The notes under the pieces were generated by a model. The model had not been told where the DNA came from and did no database searches. It was given only the letters and a program-made list of their open reading frames with translations. From Chthoniobacter flavus (lineage in GTDB: Bacteria > Verrucomicrobiota > Verrucomicrobiia > Chthoniobacterales > JACTMZ01), in contig CAMBUL010000001.1 in the NCBI GenBank assembly GCA_945871065.1, forward strand, positions 1 through 41,665: a DNA stretch of 41,665 bases, written 5' to 3'. Position numbers and translations under genes: made by a program. Of the stretch, positions 1 through 9,271 are shown one piece after another (the stretch's first letter is position 1; each line of letters opens with the position of its first letter).

Positions 1-1988
1 CAGAGCATTTCCGGGTAGTCTGTCGAATAACCGTAGTCGAAGCCGAGGACGGCCGCTTCGCTGAGCAAGCTGTTGTAAACGCAGAAGCGGGCCTGGCCTT
101 CTTTGAGGTGGTTGAGCGGTACATGATCGGCGCGCTGCTCGGCGTCGTAAAAAGTCGAGTGCCGCTGGCTGAAGGTCCCGCGACGGCTGTCTTGACCGGA
201 CAAACGTACGGGCGTGCCCTCGACGAGGAGCGAGCCGAAGGCGAGCGCCTCGGAAAACGCCCAGTCATAGGGTCCGCCATCGCGCAGGATTTCGAGGCGG
301 CGGTCGACAAGCATGCGGCGCACTTTGGGCAAAATGTGAAAGCCGTCCGGCACACGGCAGAGCCCCTCGACCACTTCACGGAGCAGCTCCGGCCTGATCG
401 CCGTGCGGACCGGTTCGTAGGAATAGGGCGGCTGGAAAACGGCGGTGGAACCGGCAAAGCGTCCGCCTTCCTGACGCTCGCTTTCGGATTTTTTGACAAT
501 GTCGAAGGCTTCCTCCAGGTCAGCCGCCGCTTCTTGTTTGATCAGCTCGGCATCCTCCCGTGTCACCGTGCCGAGGGCGGCAAGTTCGTGGACGAAGACC
601 TCGCTGGCCAGCGGGTGTTTCTGGATGGAGTTGTATAGATGGGGCTGGGTGAAAGTGGGTTCGTCGCCCTCGTTGTGGCCGTGTCGGCGGTAGCAGAAAA
701 GATCGATGACCACATCGCGGCCGAATTGCTGGCGGAAATCGAGCGCGATTTCGGAGACCAAGGCCACAGCCAACGGGTCCTCGCCATTGACGTGGAAAAT
801 CGGGGCTTCGATTATTTTGGCCACGTCGGTGGCGTAAAGGCTGGAGCGCGCGTCGGCCGGGAGCGTGGTGAAGCCGATCTGGTTGTTGACGATGATGTGC
901 AGCGTGCCGCCCGTCTTGTAGCCGGGAAGTTGCGACATGTTGAAAACCTCGGCCACGATGCCCTGCCCGGCGAAGGCGGCATCACCATGGATGAGAAGCG
1001 GGAGGACTTTCTGGCGCTTTTCGCTGTCACCGAGAATGCGCTGACGGGCGCGGGCCATGCCTTCGACCACGGGATCGACCGCTTCGAGGTGGCTTGGGTT
1101 GGCGGCGAGACGCACCCCGACGGCGTAGCCGGTCTGGCTGATGCGCTCGGCGAGGTAGCCGAGGTGGTATTTCACGTCGCCATTGCCGCCGACGACGTCG
1201 GGAATGAAATTTTCCGAGAACTCGTTGAAAATGAGTTCGAGGGGCTTGCTCAGGAAATTGGCCAGGACATTGAGCCGGCCGCGGTGGGCCATGCCCATGA
1301 CAATTTCCTCGATACCGGCCGCTTCGCAGCGTTGCAGTACGGTATCGAGAATGACGAGGAGCGACTCGGCGCCCTCGAGGGAAAAGCGTTTTTGCCCCAC
1401 ATACCGCGTGTGGAGGAAGTGTTCGAAGGTTTCGGCCTCGTAAAGCTGGCGCAGGATGGCGCGGTGCAGGCCGGGATCCTTTTTGTGATGGTCGCCGCGG
1501 TTTTCGACGCGCTCACGGATCCAGTTGCGGAGGCGCGGGTCCTGGATGTGCATGAACTCGGCGCCGATCGTATCGCTGTAGATGGCGCGCAGCTCGGCGA
1601 GCATCTCACGCAGCAACATCGGCTGTCCGTCGCGGAAATATTTCGAGGAAACGGTGCGCTCGAGATCACTCTCGGTGAAACCGATGGTCTTGAGCGAGAG
1701 AAGCGGGTTCTCCGGCGGGGCGGGACTGAGCGGGTCGAGACGCGCGATGGTATGGCCAAGGGTGCGGTAGGAGTAGGCCAGCGAATCGGCGCGGCGTTCC
1801 AGGGCGACATCTTCCGGCACGGCGGCACGGGCCCCTTCCGCCAGTTCTTCGGACTGGGTCAAGCCAAGCTCGAAACCCTCGAAAAAGGCGTTCCATTGCG
1901 GAGTGACCGATTCGTTGTCTTTTTTCCAGCGCTCGTAGTTTTCTTCGAGCAGTTCGGAGTTCCAGTTACCCGACAAAGATTGGCTCAT
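1..1988 (-). CDS. sucA: 2-oxoglutarate dehydrogenase E1 component, partial (C-terminus outside window)
   Basis: Thiamine-diphosphate E1 subunit of the 2-oxoglutarate dehydrogenase complex, which decarboxylates 2-oxoglutarate in the TCA cycle. The frame is open from an ATG at 1988 to the left edge, giving 662 residues of a family usually about 900 long, so the C-terminal third is missing. The ORF track omits it because no stop lies in the window. Visible landmarks, in order, are an N-terminal E2-binding-like helix (WNAFFEGFELG), GMAHRGRLN near residue 230, NPSHLEAVDP, HGDAAFAGQG near 333, NNQIGFTT near 368, GHNEGDEP near 436, and SGQDSRRGTFSQRH near the edge. These follow the order expected for E1o rather than for the E1 of pyruvate dehydrogenase. 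It is transcribed away from the ABC gene at 2164. The E2 partner (sucB) should lie further left, outside the window. Confidence 0.96.
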   Translation of the reverse strand, partial: MSQSLSGNWNSELLEENYERWKKDNESVTPQWNAFFEGFELGLTQSEELAEGARAAVPEDVALERRADSLAYSYRTLGHTIARLDPLSPAPPENPLLSLKTIGFTESDLERTVSSKYFRDGQPMLLREMLAELRAIYSDTIGAEFMHIQDPRLRNWIRERVENRGDHHKKDPGLHRAILRQLYEAETFEHFLHTRYVGQKRFSLEGAESLLVILDTVLQRCEAAGIEEIVMGMAHRGRLNVLANFLSKPLELIFNEFSENFIPDVVGGNGDVKYHLGYLAERISQTGYAVGVRLAANPSHLEAVDPVVEGMARARQRILGDSEKRQKVLPLLIHGDAAFAGQGIVAEVFNMSQLPGYKTGGTLHIIVNNQIGFTTLPADARSSLYATDVAKIIEAPIFHVNGEDPLAVALVSEIALDFRQQFGRDVVIDLFCYRRHGHNEGDEPTFTQPHLYNSIQKHPLASEVFVHELAALGTVTREDAELIKQEAAADLEEAFDIVKKSESERQEGGRFAGSTAVFQPPYSYEPVRTAIRPELLREVVEGLCRVPDGFHILPKVRRMLVDRRLEILRDGGPYDWAFSEALAFGSLLVEGTPVRLSGQDSRRGTFSQRHSTFYDAEQRADHVPLNHLKEGQARFCVYNSLLSEAAVLGFDYGYSTDYPEML

Positions 1989-2072
1989 GGATGCGACGAA
2001 CGGGGAGAATCACCCGAACCGGCCCTTCTTGCAACACAGAGACGAGGGCCGTGAGGAATTTTTATGTTGGCC

Positions 2073-2095
2073 GGCAAGCGGCACGCCAGCTTGCC
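2073..2095. repeat. inverted repeat in the sucA/ABC divergent intergenic region
   Basis: GGCAAGC and GCTTGCC form perfect 7-bp arms around a 9-base loop, midway between the divergent starts of sucA and the ABC ATPase gene. It could be a hairpin in the ABC leader or an operator. There is no U-tract, so it does not look like a terminator. Short repeats like this arise by chance in GC-rich DNA, so only its location speaks for it. Confidence 0.3.
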
Positions 2096-2163
2096 ACCGC
2101 CCCCGAACCGCGCAAATATGCCCTTTCGGCCCGGCCCCAAAGGAGGAAGCAGGCCTGTGCGCT

Positions 2164-3105
2164 ATGATCAAGGTTGAAGGACTGACCAAGAAATATGCCG
2201 GTATCACGGCGGTGAATGACCTGAATTTCACGGTCGAGAAGGGCGAAATCGTCGGTTTTCTCGGTCCCAACGGGGCAGGGAAAAGCACGACGATGCGAAT
2301 CCTGTCGTGTTACCTGTCCGCCACGAGCGGGAGAGCAAGCGTGGCGGGGTTCGACGTGGCCAGCCAATCGCGCGAGGTGCGCTCTCGGGTCGGCTACATG
2401 CCGGAAAATGTGGCTCTTTACCCCGAAATGCGGGTGCAGGAATACCTCGAATACCGGGCGGCCCTCAAAGGCGTGCGCGGGCGGCGCAACCGCCAGCGGG
2501 TCAATGCGGTGAAGGAGCTGTGCAACCTGCGCGACGTGGACCAGAAATTGATCGGGGCGCTGTCGAAGGGCTACCGCCAGAGGGTGGGCCTGGCCGACGC
2601 GCTGCTCCATGATCCCGATCTTCTCATCCTCGACGAGCCGACCATCGGTCTGGACCCGAACCAGATCCGGCAGGTTCGACAGCTAATCAAAGACCTGGGC
2701 AAGCGGCATACCATTCTGCTCTCCACGCACATCCTCTCGGAAGTGGAAATGACCTGCAGCCGCGTGCTGATCATCGATCGTGGGCGTATCGCGGCTTCCG
2801 ATACCCCCGAAGCGCTGGCGGGTCGGGTCCGCACGGCGGGGGGCATCCGCGCCGAAATCCGCGCGGAGCCCGGTGATCTGGAGAAAGCCCTTGCCGCGCT
2901 GCCCGGGGTACGCAAAGCGGAGGTCGAGGCAATGCCGGATGGCTGGTACGGGTGTGTGCTGCGGACCGATGCGGAGCATGATCCACGCGAAGAGGTGGCG
3001 CGTTTGGCCGCGGCCCGCGGTTGGGCTTTGCGCGAACTCGGACGCGAGCAAGTGAACCTCGAGCGGGTCTTCGCCGAAATCACTCAATCGGAGGAACTGC
3101 GATGA
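2164..3105 (+). CDS. ABC transporter ATP-binding protein, GldA-like
   Basis: ATPase subunit of an ABC-2 type exporter, 313 residues. I start it at ATG 2164, giving MIKVEGLTKKYAG, because an AAAGGAGG ribosome site lies just upstream. The longer track ORF starting at 1987 adds a sequence with no ABC features. The Walker A GPNGAGKST is at residues 34-42, the signature SKGYRQRVGLA lies near 140, and the Walker B ILDEPTIGLDP follows. The stop overlaps the next ATG by 4 bases (ATGA), so ATPase and permease are translationally coupled. Together with the next three genes this matches the GldA/GldF/GldG exporter layout of gliding Bacteroidetes. Similar cassettes occur in non-gliding bacteria, so gliding should not be assumed. 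The substrate is unknown. Confidence 0.9.
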   Translation: MIKVEGLTKKYAGITAVNDLNFTVEKGEIVGFLGPNGAGKSTTMRILSCYLSATSGRASVAGFDVASQSREVRSRVGYMPENVALYPEMRVQEYLEYRAALKGVRGRRNRQRVNAVKELCNLRDVDQKLIGALSKGYRQRVGLADALLHDPDLLILDEPTIGLDPNQIRQVRQLIKDLGKRHTILLSTHILSEVEMTCSRVLIIDRGRIAASDTPEALAGRVRTAGGIRAEIRAEPGDLEKALAALPGVRKAEVEAMPDGWYGCVLRTDAEHDPREEVARLAAARGWALRELGREQVNLERVFAEITQSEELR

Positions 3106-3854
3106 ACTTTTTCACCCTGCTTAACCGCGAAATACGCGCCTATTTCCTCTCTCCGGTGGCCTGGGTCGTCATGTTCTTTTTCCTCCTGCTCACCGGATTC
3201 AATTTCTATGCCGGGGTCGCGGCGCTGAATCGCGGGCCGAGCGAGGTGACTGTGGTCGAGGCGTTTTTCAACACGGTGTTCTTCTGGTTCGGATTCGTGC
3301 TGATTTTCCCGCTGATCACCATGCGTTTGTTTTCCGAGGAATACAAAATGGGAACGATCGAGCCGCTGATGACCGCGCCGGTGCGCGACAGCCAGGTGGT
3401 GCTGGCCAAGTATGGCGGGGCGCTCTTCTTTTACATCGTGCTGTGGCTGCCGAGCCTGCTTTATTTCGCGGTCTTCACCCGGGTGACGCGCCTCGAAGCG
3501 GCGGGTGCGGCCGGACCGTTTCTCGGCGCCTATATCATGTTGTTGCTCATCGGAATGTTTTATCTGGCGGTCGGCTGCCTCGCCTCCGCCCTCACCCGCA
3601 ACCAGATCGTGGCCGCTATCATGTCATTCACAGTGATTACCTTGTTTTTCTTCACCGGGCTGCTGAATTTTTTCCTGCTCAATGTGACCCCGGCCTTGCG
3701 GGAATTGACCGCTTATTTTTCCGCCCTCGAGCACATGAGCGAGGCCTCGCGCGGATTTTTCGATTCGCGGCCGGTTGTTTTCTACCTGTCGCTGACCGTC
3801 TTCGTTCTCTTCCTCACTTTCCACGTTTTCCAATCCCGCCGCTGGCGCAACTGA
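3102..3854 (+). CDS. ABC-2 type permease, GldF-like
   Basis: Integral membrane subunit, 250 residues, paired with the upstream ATPase. The true start is ATG 3102 (MNFFTLLNREIRAYF), overlapping the ATPase stop. The track ORF begins 27 codons earlier inside the ATPase gene. About six hydrophobic segments are visible, beginning with SPVAWVVMFFFLLLTG. A cytoplasmic amphipathic stretch, RLFSEEYKMGTIEPLMTAPV, is the typical ABC-2 motif in which the permease contacts the ATPase. The last helix ends in a short basic tail. The next gene starts one base after the stop, so the whole set is surely one transcript. Confidence 0.9.
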   Translation: MNFFTLLNREIRAYFLSPVAWVVMFFFLLLTGFNFYAGVAALNRGPSEVTVVEAFFNTVFFWFGFVLIFPLITMRLFSEEYKMGTIEPLMTAPVRDSQVVLAKYGGALFFYIVLWLPSLLYFAVFTRVTRLEAAGAAGPFLGAYIMLLLIGMFYLAVGCLASALTRNQIVAAIMSFTVITLFFFTGLLNFFLLNVTPALRELTAYFSALEHMSEASRGFFDSRPVVFYLSLTVFVLFLTFHVFQSRRWRN

Positions 3855-3855
3855 C

Positions 3856-5334
3856 ATGGCAACTCCGCAAGAATCTTCCCGCCGGCGGGCCGGTATCCGT
3901 TTCGGAGTGGCCCTCCAGATCGTGCTGGCTTGCGTGTTGCTCGGCGCGGTGAATTACGCGGGCTTCCACTATTACCTGCGCAGCGACTGGTCGCCGGCCC
4001 AGAAATACCGTCTCGGTGAGCAGACGACCGGCGTGCTCGGGCAACTGCCGGCCCCGGTCACGGTCTACGTGTTTTTTTCCCCGACCACGGCGGCGCCCGG
4101 TTTCGAGATCTACGGCGACGTGATGAATCTGCTGAAGGAATACCAGTTCGCGGCAGGCGACAAATTGACCGTGGAATACATCGATCCGATGCGCAATCTG
4201 GGGCGGGCCCGCGAACTGCAGGCGCGTTTCGAATTCGGCCCGGAAGAAAATCTTGTCGTGGTGGAAAGCGGGGGTAAGACCAAGCAAATCAGCGCGGTCG
4301 ACATGGCGGAATATGATTTTATCCCGCAGCTGAGCGGAGACCCGCCGCGCGTGGTCGCCTTCAAAGGAGAGCAGGCTCTAACCAGTGCATTGATTGAGCT
4401 GGGCGAGCAAACCCAACGCACCGTCTACTTCCTGCAAGGCCAGGGTGAACCGCGCGTCGGTGAAGGTTCCACGCTCTCGCTCCTGCAGGAATACATCGCG
4501 CGGCAAGGCGTGCGCGTCGCCCCGCTCAACCTCGGGATCACGGGTGGGGTGCCAGAAGACGCAGCGGGGATTGTCATCGTCGGCCCGCGCTACGATTTGC
4601 CCCCGGCCAGCGCCCAGTTGCTGGGCGACTACTGGGCCAAGGACGGACGCATCATGGTGCTGCTCGACCCCGCGGCGGAAACTCCTTTGCTCCGGGAGTT
4701 CCTCGCGTCGGCCGGAATCACCCCGCTCGACGACCGCGTGCTGCGCACGGTGGAACTCGGCTTCGTCACCGGCATCGTGCGCGACGTGGTCGGGACATTC
4801 TCCGCGGTGAACCGCGTGACCCGCCGCCTGTATGGCGCCGAAGCCCTGCTGCCAGGCGCGACTTGTTCGCTCGAACTGGACGAGAAGACAGAAGGAACGC
4901 TCGTTGAACCGCTCATCACGGCGGAAGAGCCGTTCTGGGGGGAGAAGGACCATGTGACAGACGAAAACAAAGGCGTGGCCTTCGACGCGGGAGCCGACAC
5001 GGCCGCCCCGCTGGTTGTGGCGGCCATGGCCGAACGCGGCGGCGTGGCCGACGAGAAAGTCGATGTGGGCTCCGCGCGGCTTGTCGTGGTGGGCAACAGC
5101 GAATTTGTGGCCGACGGCATCGTGACCGAACCAAACCTCGATTTTGGTCTCAACGCGCTGAACTGGATGCTCGACCGCGGGCACCTCGCGGGCATCGCAC
5201 CGAAAACGGTGCGCGCTTTCAGTTTGAATCTCACCGATTTGGAGACCGGACGTATCGCGCTCTACACACTGGTCTTGATTCCGGCGGCAGCCGCCCTGGT
5301 CGGAATCGTCGTGTGGTGGCGCCGGAGGCGCTGA
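3856..5334 (+). CDS. GldG-like ABC accessory protein
   Basis: Protein of 492 residues with a membrane anchor near each end. There is a hydrophobic segment at about 18-40 (ALQIVLACVLLGAVNYAG) and another near 465-485, followed by a WWRRRR tail. Most of the chain between them is therefore outside the cytoplasm. The middle resembles the Gldg/DUF4350-type auxiliary domain: an early part with PAPVTVYVFFSP and a later part with YFLQGQGEP and VLLDPAAETPLL, a Rossmann-like pattern found in these extracytoplasmic subunits. It starts one base after the permease stop. The likely role is a periplasmic partner of the exporter. The assignment rests on architecture and position rather than a specific motif. 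Confidence 0.82.
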   Translation: MATPQESSRRRAGIRFGVALQIVLACVLLGAVNYAGFHYYLRSDWSPAQKYRLGEQTTGVLGQLPAPVTVYVFFSPTTAAPGFEIYGDVMNLLKEYQFAAGDKLTVEYIDPMRNLGRARELQARFEFGPEENLVVVESGGKTKQISAVDMAEYDFIPQLSGDPPRVVAFKGEQALTSALIELGEQTQRTVYFLQGQGEPRVGEGSTLSLLQEYIARQGVRVAPLNLGITGGVPEDAAGIVIVGPRYDLPPASAQLLGDYWAKDGRIMVLLDPAAETPLLREFLASAGITPLDDRVLRTVELGFVTGIVRDVVGTFSAVNRVTRRLYGAEALLPGATCSLELDEKTEGTLVEPLITAEEPFWGEKDHVTDENKGVAFDAGADTAAPLVVAAMAERGGVADEKVDVGSARLVVVGNSEFVADGIVTEPNLDFGLNALNWMLDRGHLAGIAPKTVRAFSLNLTDLETGRIALYTLVLIPAAAALVGIVVWWRRRR

Positions 5335-5337
5335 ACG

Positions 5338-6714
5338 ATGAACCCCCGCGCGACCATCGCCCTGCTTCTTGTCACCTTGCTCGCGGTCGGCGGCCTTTAT
5401 TACCTCCGCCAGATGGCACCAGCCACCCGCGAGGCTGAAGAACTGCGGCGCTACGCGACGGTTTTCGAACCGGACGAAATCACGGAAATCGACATCGTTC
5501 GCGGCACGGAAACGGTCAGCCTCCGGCGCGAAGCCGCCGGTTGGTTGATCGTGGCCCCGGTGGAAGACCGCGCCGCGCCCGAAGAGGTCGATCGCTTGCT
5601 CACAGCGCTTCGTTTCCTCAATGTGCGCGATCGCCGGGTCCGGCCCGAGCCAGCGGCCGTGGCGGAGGCAGGGCTGGCGGCGCCGCGCTTGCGCCTCGAC
5701 CTGCGGGGCGCGCAACCAATTCGCATCGAGTTCGGCGCGAACACTGCCCTGCCGGACGAAATATTCGCCCGGGTCGGCGGAAAACCCGAGATTCTACGGG
5801 TGCCGGATACGGTCGTGGAACTGGCCACCGGACCCGCCGCAAAATTCCGCGATCCACGCCTCACCCAATTGACGCCAGACGATATCGAGAAATTCACGGT
5901 GCGCCGTGCCGAAGGGGAAATGACGGTGCGGCGCGTGCGGGGACGCTGGTTCATCGAGAAGCCGGTGAACGCTCCGGCCGACCCGCAGGCCGTGCGCTCT
6001 TTTCTTGACGCGCTGCTCGGTTTATCTGTGGTCAGATTCGAGGCGCCGGCACCCGAGGCTGCTCAACTCCCCGGGCAGACCGCATCCATCAGCCTGACCC
6101 CCATGGGCGGCGGTGAATCGCTCAATTTGGAGGTCATCCGCGGGGCAGACCCGGCGGCGGAAACGCTGACTGCACGCTTTGCCCCGCGCGGAGGGTTGGT
6201 TGAGGTCGGCGGGGCGGCGCAGCTGCTTTTCGAAGTTTCGCCCGAGGCGCTGCGCGACCGGTCCCTGGGATACGTCGAGCCCGACGCGGTCGACCGGATT
6301 GCGATGGAAAGTGGTGGCCATGTGCTCGAACTCAGGCGTCAGGGGGAGGTTTGGATCGATCCCGAACGCGGCACCATGGTGACCGACGAGGAAATCGTCC
6401 GCCTGATCGAACTCTTCAACCGCACACGCGCCCTCTCTTTCCAGCCGGGACTGACGGCCCAAGACGCCGGCCTCGAGCCACCTGCACAGCGCCTGCTTTT
6501 TTCGGCCTGGCTTTCGGAAAATTCCGCAGAGGATACGGCCGGAGGCCACCCCATTGCCGGAGTCGAACTTGGCGCAATTGGCGCGGAAACCTGTCCTGCC
6601 CGAGCCACCGGGACGGAAGAAATCCTGATGCTACCGCCGGACTTGGCCCGGGCAATCCGGCAAATCGCGGAACGTCCTGCGACAACCGACACGGCCCCTA
6701 ACAACCTGAATTAA
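5338..6714 (+). CDS. DUF4340 domain-containing membrane-anchored protein
   Basis: Protein of 458 residues with one N-terminal anchor (about residues 7-23, ATIALLLVTLLAVGGLYYL) and a long extracytoplasmic part. It contains repeated beta-rich modules of the DUF4340 type. Each has a pattern like ITEIDIVRGTETVSLRREAAGWLIVAPVEDRA, seen again at DIEKFTVRR...RWFIEKPVNAPAD and at VDRIAMESGGHVLELRR. DUF4340 proteins commonly sit directly after GldG-like genes, as here with a 3-base gap. No enzymatic motif is visible. It probably forms an exported scaffold that works with the ABC cassette. The C-terminus is low-complexity and polar. Confidence 0.8.
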   Translation: MNPRATIALLLVTLLAVGGLYYLRQMAPATREAEELRRYATVFEPDEITEIDIVRGTETVSLRREAAGWLIVAPVEDRAAPEEVDRLLTALRFLNVRDRRVRPEPAAVAEAGLAAPRLRLDLRGAQPIRIEFGANTALPDEIFARVGGKPEILRVPDTVVELATGPAAKFRDPRLTQLTPDDIEKFTVRRAEGEMTVRRVRGRWFIEKPVNAPADPQAVRSFLDALLGLSVVRFEAPAPEAAQLPGQTASISLTPMGGGESLNLEVIRGADPAAETLTARFAPRGGLVEVGGAAQLLFEVSPEALRDRSLGYVEPDAVDRIAMESGGHVLELRRQGEVWIDPERGTMVTDEEIVRLIELFNRTRALSFQPGLTAQDAGLEPPAQRLLFSAWLSENSAEDTAGGHPIAGVELGAIGAETCPARATGTEEILMLPPDLARAIRQIAERPATTDTAPNNLN

Positions 6715-6829
6715 CCTCTGGCGACCGGGGCTGCTATTTCCTTGCCGCGGGGGGCGTGGGAGGTTTATCTCTGTTCTTCAGTAAAGGGTTAGCAATCACC
6801 AGTCTCGGCCCCGGCCGACCCCACTCCAT

Positions 6830-7882
6830 ATGTTCAGAAAGTTTTTCGGCCTCTTCTCGAGTGACATCGGGATCGATCTCGGAACGGCCAACACCTTGGT
6901 CTATGTACGCGACCAGGGCATCGTGCTGCGCGAACCCTCCGTGGTCGCCGTGCAGGCCGGCACAAACAAAGTCCTCGCCGTCGGCAATGAGGCCAAACGC
7001 ATGCTCGGCCGCACGCCCGGCAACATCGTCGCCATCCGTCCGCTCAAAGACGGTGTCATCGCCGACTTCGAAATTACCGAGGCCATGTTGGCCCATTTGA
7101 TTAGCAAAGCGCACGGCGGTCGTCGCCTGGTGCGCCCTCGCGTCGTCATCGCCGTCCCGTCCGGGATCACGGAAGTGGAAAAGCGCGCGGTCAAAGATTC
7201 CGCCACACACGCCGGTGCTCGCGAAGTTTATCTCATTGAAGAACCGATGGCTGCAGCCATCGGTGTCGGGCTCCCGATTCAGGAGGCTGCCGGCAACATG
7301 ATTATCGACATCGGCGGCGGAACAACCGAAGTCGCTCTTATTTCCCTCGCGGGTATCGTTTTCAGCCGCAGCGTGCGCGTGGCCGGCGACGAACTCGATG
7401 AGGCCATCGTCCAATACCTCAAACGCAACTTCAACCTGGCCATCGGCGAGCGCACCGCCGAGGACATCAAAATCAAGCTGGGCTCCGCCATCAAGCTACC
7501 GAAGGAAACATCGATGGAAGTCAAAGGCCGCGACCTTGTGGCCGGGCTGCCAAAGACTGTCACCCTCACTTCGCAAGAAGTGCGCGAGGCACTGGCCGAA
7601 CCGCTCAACAGCATTGTCGATGCCGTCCGCACCACCCTCGAACGCTGCCCGCCCGAACTCTCCTCCGACCTGGTGGACCGTGGCATGGTGCTGGCTGGCG
7701 GGGGTGCGCTTCTGCGTGGCCTGGATCAACTACTGCGCGACGAGACGGGTTTGCCTGTGCACATCGCCGACGATCCATTGAGCGCCGTGGCCGAGGGAAC
7801 CGGTCGTGTGCTGAGCGAGATCGATGTGCTGCGCAGCATAGCGCAGAACAACGTCCGCAGCAGCCAGCATCACGTCAATTGA
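6830..7882 (+). CDS. mreB: Rod shape-determining protein MreB
   Basis: Bacterial actin homologue, 350 residues, full length for the family. It polymerises on the inner face of the membrane and organises lateral wall synthesis. The actin-type ATP-binding motifs are present in order: [12 protein letters not shown] near the N-terminus, [13 protein letters not shown] near residue 160 and [12 protein letters not shown] near 290. The N-terminal [12 protein letters not shown] is an amphipathic membrane-targeting helix, as in Gram-negative MreB. It is first in the mreBCD-mrdA-rng run, 115 bp after the DUF4340 gene. A poor promoter candidate is visible in that gap (TTGCCG, 17-18 bases, then TTATCT or TATCTC), so the mre genes may have their own transcript. 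Confidence 0.97.
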   Translation: MFRKFFGLFSSDIGIDLGTANTLVYVRDQGIVLREPSVVAVQAGTNKVLAVGNEAKRMLGRTPGNIVAIRPLKDGVIADFEITEAMLAHLISKAHGGRRLVRPRVVIAVPSGITEVEKRAVKDSATHAGAREVYLIEEPMAAAIGVGLPIQEAAGNMIIDIGGGTTEVALISLAGIVFSRSVRVAGDELDEAIVQYLKRNFNLAIGERTAEDIKIKLGSAIKLPKETSMEVKGRDLVAGLPKTVTLTSQEVREALAEPLNSIVDAVRTTLERCPPELSSDLVDRGMVLAGGGALLRGLDQLLRDETGLPVHIADDPLSAVAEGTGRVLSEIDVLRSIAQNNVRSSQHHVN

Positions 7883-7925
7883 TCCTGCCTCCGAACGGCA
7901 CGGCCGGAAAGATGGTCCCGCAACC

Positions 7926-8732
7926 ATGAACAAGCTGCACTTCATCCTGCTCGGCGTGGCGGTCTTCACTGCGGTGGTTTTCCTCAGTTTTTCATCCGAG
8001 CGCATGCGTTCATGGCAAAGCGGCTACCTGCGTGTCTCCGGCCCCGCCTTGCAGGCCGGCTCGGCCATCAGCGGCCAGGTGGAAAAATTACAAAAAGGCC
8101 TCAAAACGCTCGACCAACTCGAAGAAGAGAATGCCGCGTTGTTCGCGCAAAACAACGAACTGCGCGCCTCGAGCCAGCTGTCTGGCGACCTTGATAGTGA
8201 AAACAAACGTCTGCGTGCAGCCCTTGATTACCGCGAGCGCTCCGCCTTCAAGCTCCTGCCCGCGCAAATCATCGGACGTGACGCTTCGAGTTGGTGGAAC
8301 ACAGTCAAAATCAACCGCGGGTTCGCGCAGAATGTCGATGCCGCGCAGCCGGTCCTCACGGCTGAGGGCCTGGTCGGTCGCACCACAACGGTGTCCAAAG
8401 ATATTTCCATCATCCTACTCCTCACCGACGAGAATTGCCAAGTGGCCGCCCGCGTCGAAGGCACCAACGAACAGGGCATTCTCAGCGGCCAACGCGTGGC
8501 GGGGAATTCCTCACCCGAACTGGTCCTCAACTTTCTCAACCGCGACGCCAACCTCCAACCCGGCATGAAAGTGTTCACGGCTGGAGTGAGCGGCGCGGTC
8601 TTTCCCGCGGGCATACCGCTCGGGGTAATCAAGGAATTCCGCGCGCGCGAACTCGATGGCCAGGCCATAGTGGAACCGTCCGCGGACTTCTCCAGACTGG
8701 AAGACGTCTTCGTCGTCCTGGGAAGCCAATGA
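7926..8732 (+). CDS. mreC: Rod shape-determining protein MreC
   Basis: Periplasmic scaffold of the elongasome, 268 residues. It has one N-terminal transmembrane helix (about 5-22, HFILLGVAVFTAVVFLSF). A coiled coil follows at about 50-95, with regularly spaced Leu and Glu (EKLQKGLKTLDQLEEENAAL). The beta-barrel MreC domain carries the typical INRGFAQNV, GLVGRTTTVS and LLTDENCQVAARV stretches. It links MreB and MreD to penicillin-binding protein 2. Its stop overlaps the mreD start by 4 bases (ATGA), which implies translational coupling. Confidence 0.95.
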   Translation: MNKLHFILLGVAVFTAVVFLSFSSERMRSWQSGYLRVSGPALQAGSAISGQVEKLQKGLKTLDQLEEENAALFAQNNELRASSQLSGDLDSENKRLRAALDYRERSAFKLLPAQIIGRDASSWWNTVKINRGFAQNVDAAQPVLTAEGLVGRTTTVSKDISIILLLTDENCQVAARVEGTNEQGILSGQRVAGNSSPELVLNFLNRDANLQPGMKVFTAGVSGAVFPAGIPLGVIKEFRARELDGQAIVEPSADFSRLEDVFVVLGSQ

Positions 8733-9271
8733 TCCGTTCCGTCGCCCTTTTTGCCGCTATTTATCTCGCGCTGGTCGCACAGGAGTTCATTCCGCCTGTG
8801 CCGTTCCTCGGCGGGGCGCATCTTCTCCTCGTGCCCGCTCTGTTCTGCTACGGCGCGCTCTGGCTTCCTTTCCCCGCCATGCTCGGCTTGGCGCTGTTCA
8901 CAGGACTGCTCAGCGATTTGGCTTTCCTCCATGTGGTGGGCGACCGCGTTGAAATCGGCCTCGGGTGGTCTATGCTGTTCTATGTTTTTCTCGGTACCGC
9001 CTTGCGTCCGCTGCAACCCCTCTTCCTTGAAGGCCGGTGGGAAGTCCATTGTCTCGCCAGCGGGGCAGCCACGTTCTCTCTTCTCCTCCTGCAATACATC
9101 ATGGTCTGCCTCCGACGCGGATCATTCCTCTTCGATTGGAATGTTTGCTGGCACATTACCGGGCCCGCCGTGCTCGCACTCTTGCTCGCCCCGCTGGTTT
9201 ACATCTTTTTCAAGCTTCTTCCCGCCGGAATACCCCTTCGGGGCCGCGGCGGCAAACACCTGACACGATGA
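8729..9271 (+). CDS. mreD: Rod shape-determining protein MreD
   Basis: Integral membrane protein of 180 residues, starting at ATG 8729 (MIRSVALFAAIYLALVAQEF). The track ORF extends it upstream into mreC. There are five or six hydrophobic helices, with few charges inside them and a basic tail (RGRGGKH). Sequence conservation of MreD is low, so the call depends on topology, length and position between mreC and mrdA. Both ends overlap their neighbours by 4 bases, so mreC, mreD and mrdA are coupled. Confidence 0.88.
   Translation: MIRSVALFAAIYLALVAQEFIPPVPFLGGAHLLLVPALFCYGALWLPFPAMLGLALFTGLLSDLAFLHVVGDRVEIGLGWSMLFYVFLGTALRPLQPLFLEGRWEVHCLASGAATFSLLLLQYIMVCLRRGSFLFDWNVCWHITGPAVLALLLAPLVYIFFKLLPAGIPLRGRGGKHLTR

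Noticed and set aside
639-2054. 471-residue plus-strand ORF
   Set aside because: Shadow of sucA. The opposite frame carries all E1o motifs, while this translation has no recognisable domain.
4378-5715. 445-residue minus-strand ORF
   Set aside because: Antisense to the GldG-like and DUF4340 genes, rich in His/Arg/Gln as expected for a GC-rich shadow frame, and spanning two real genes.
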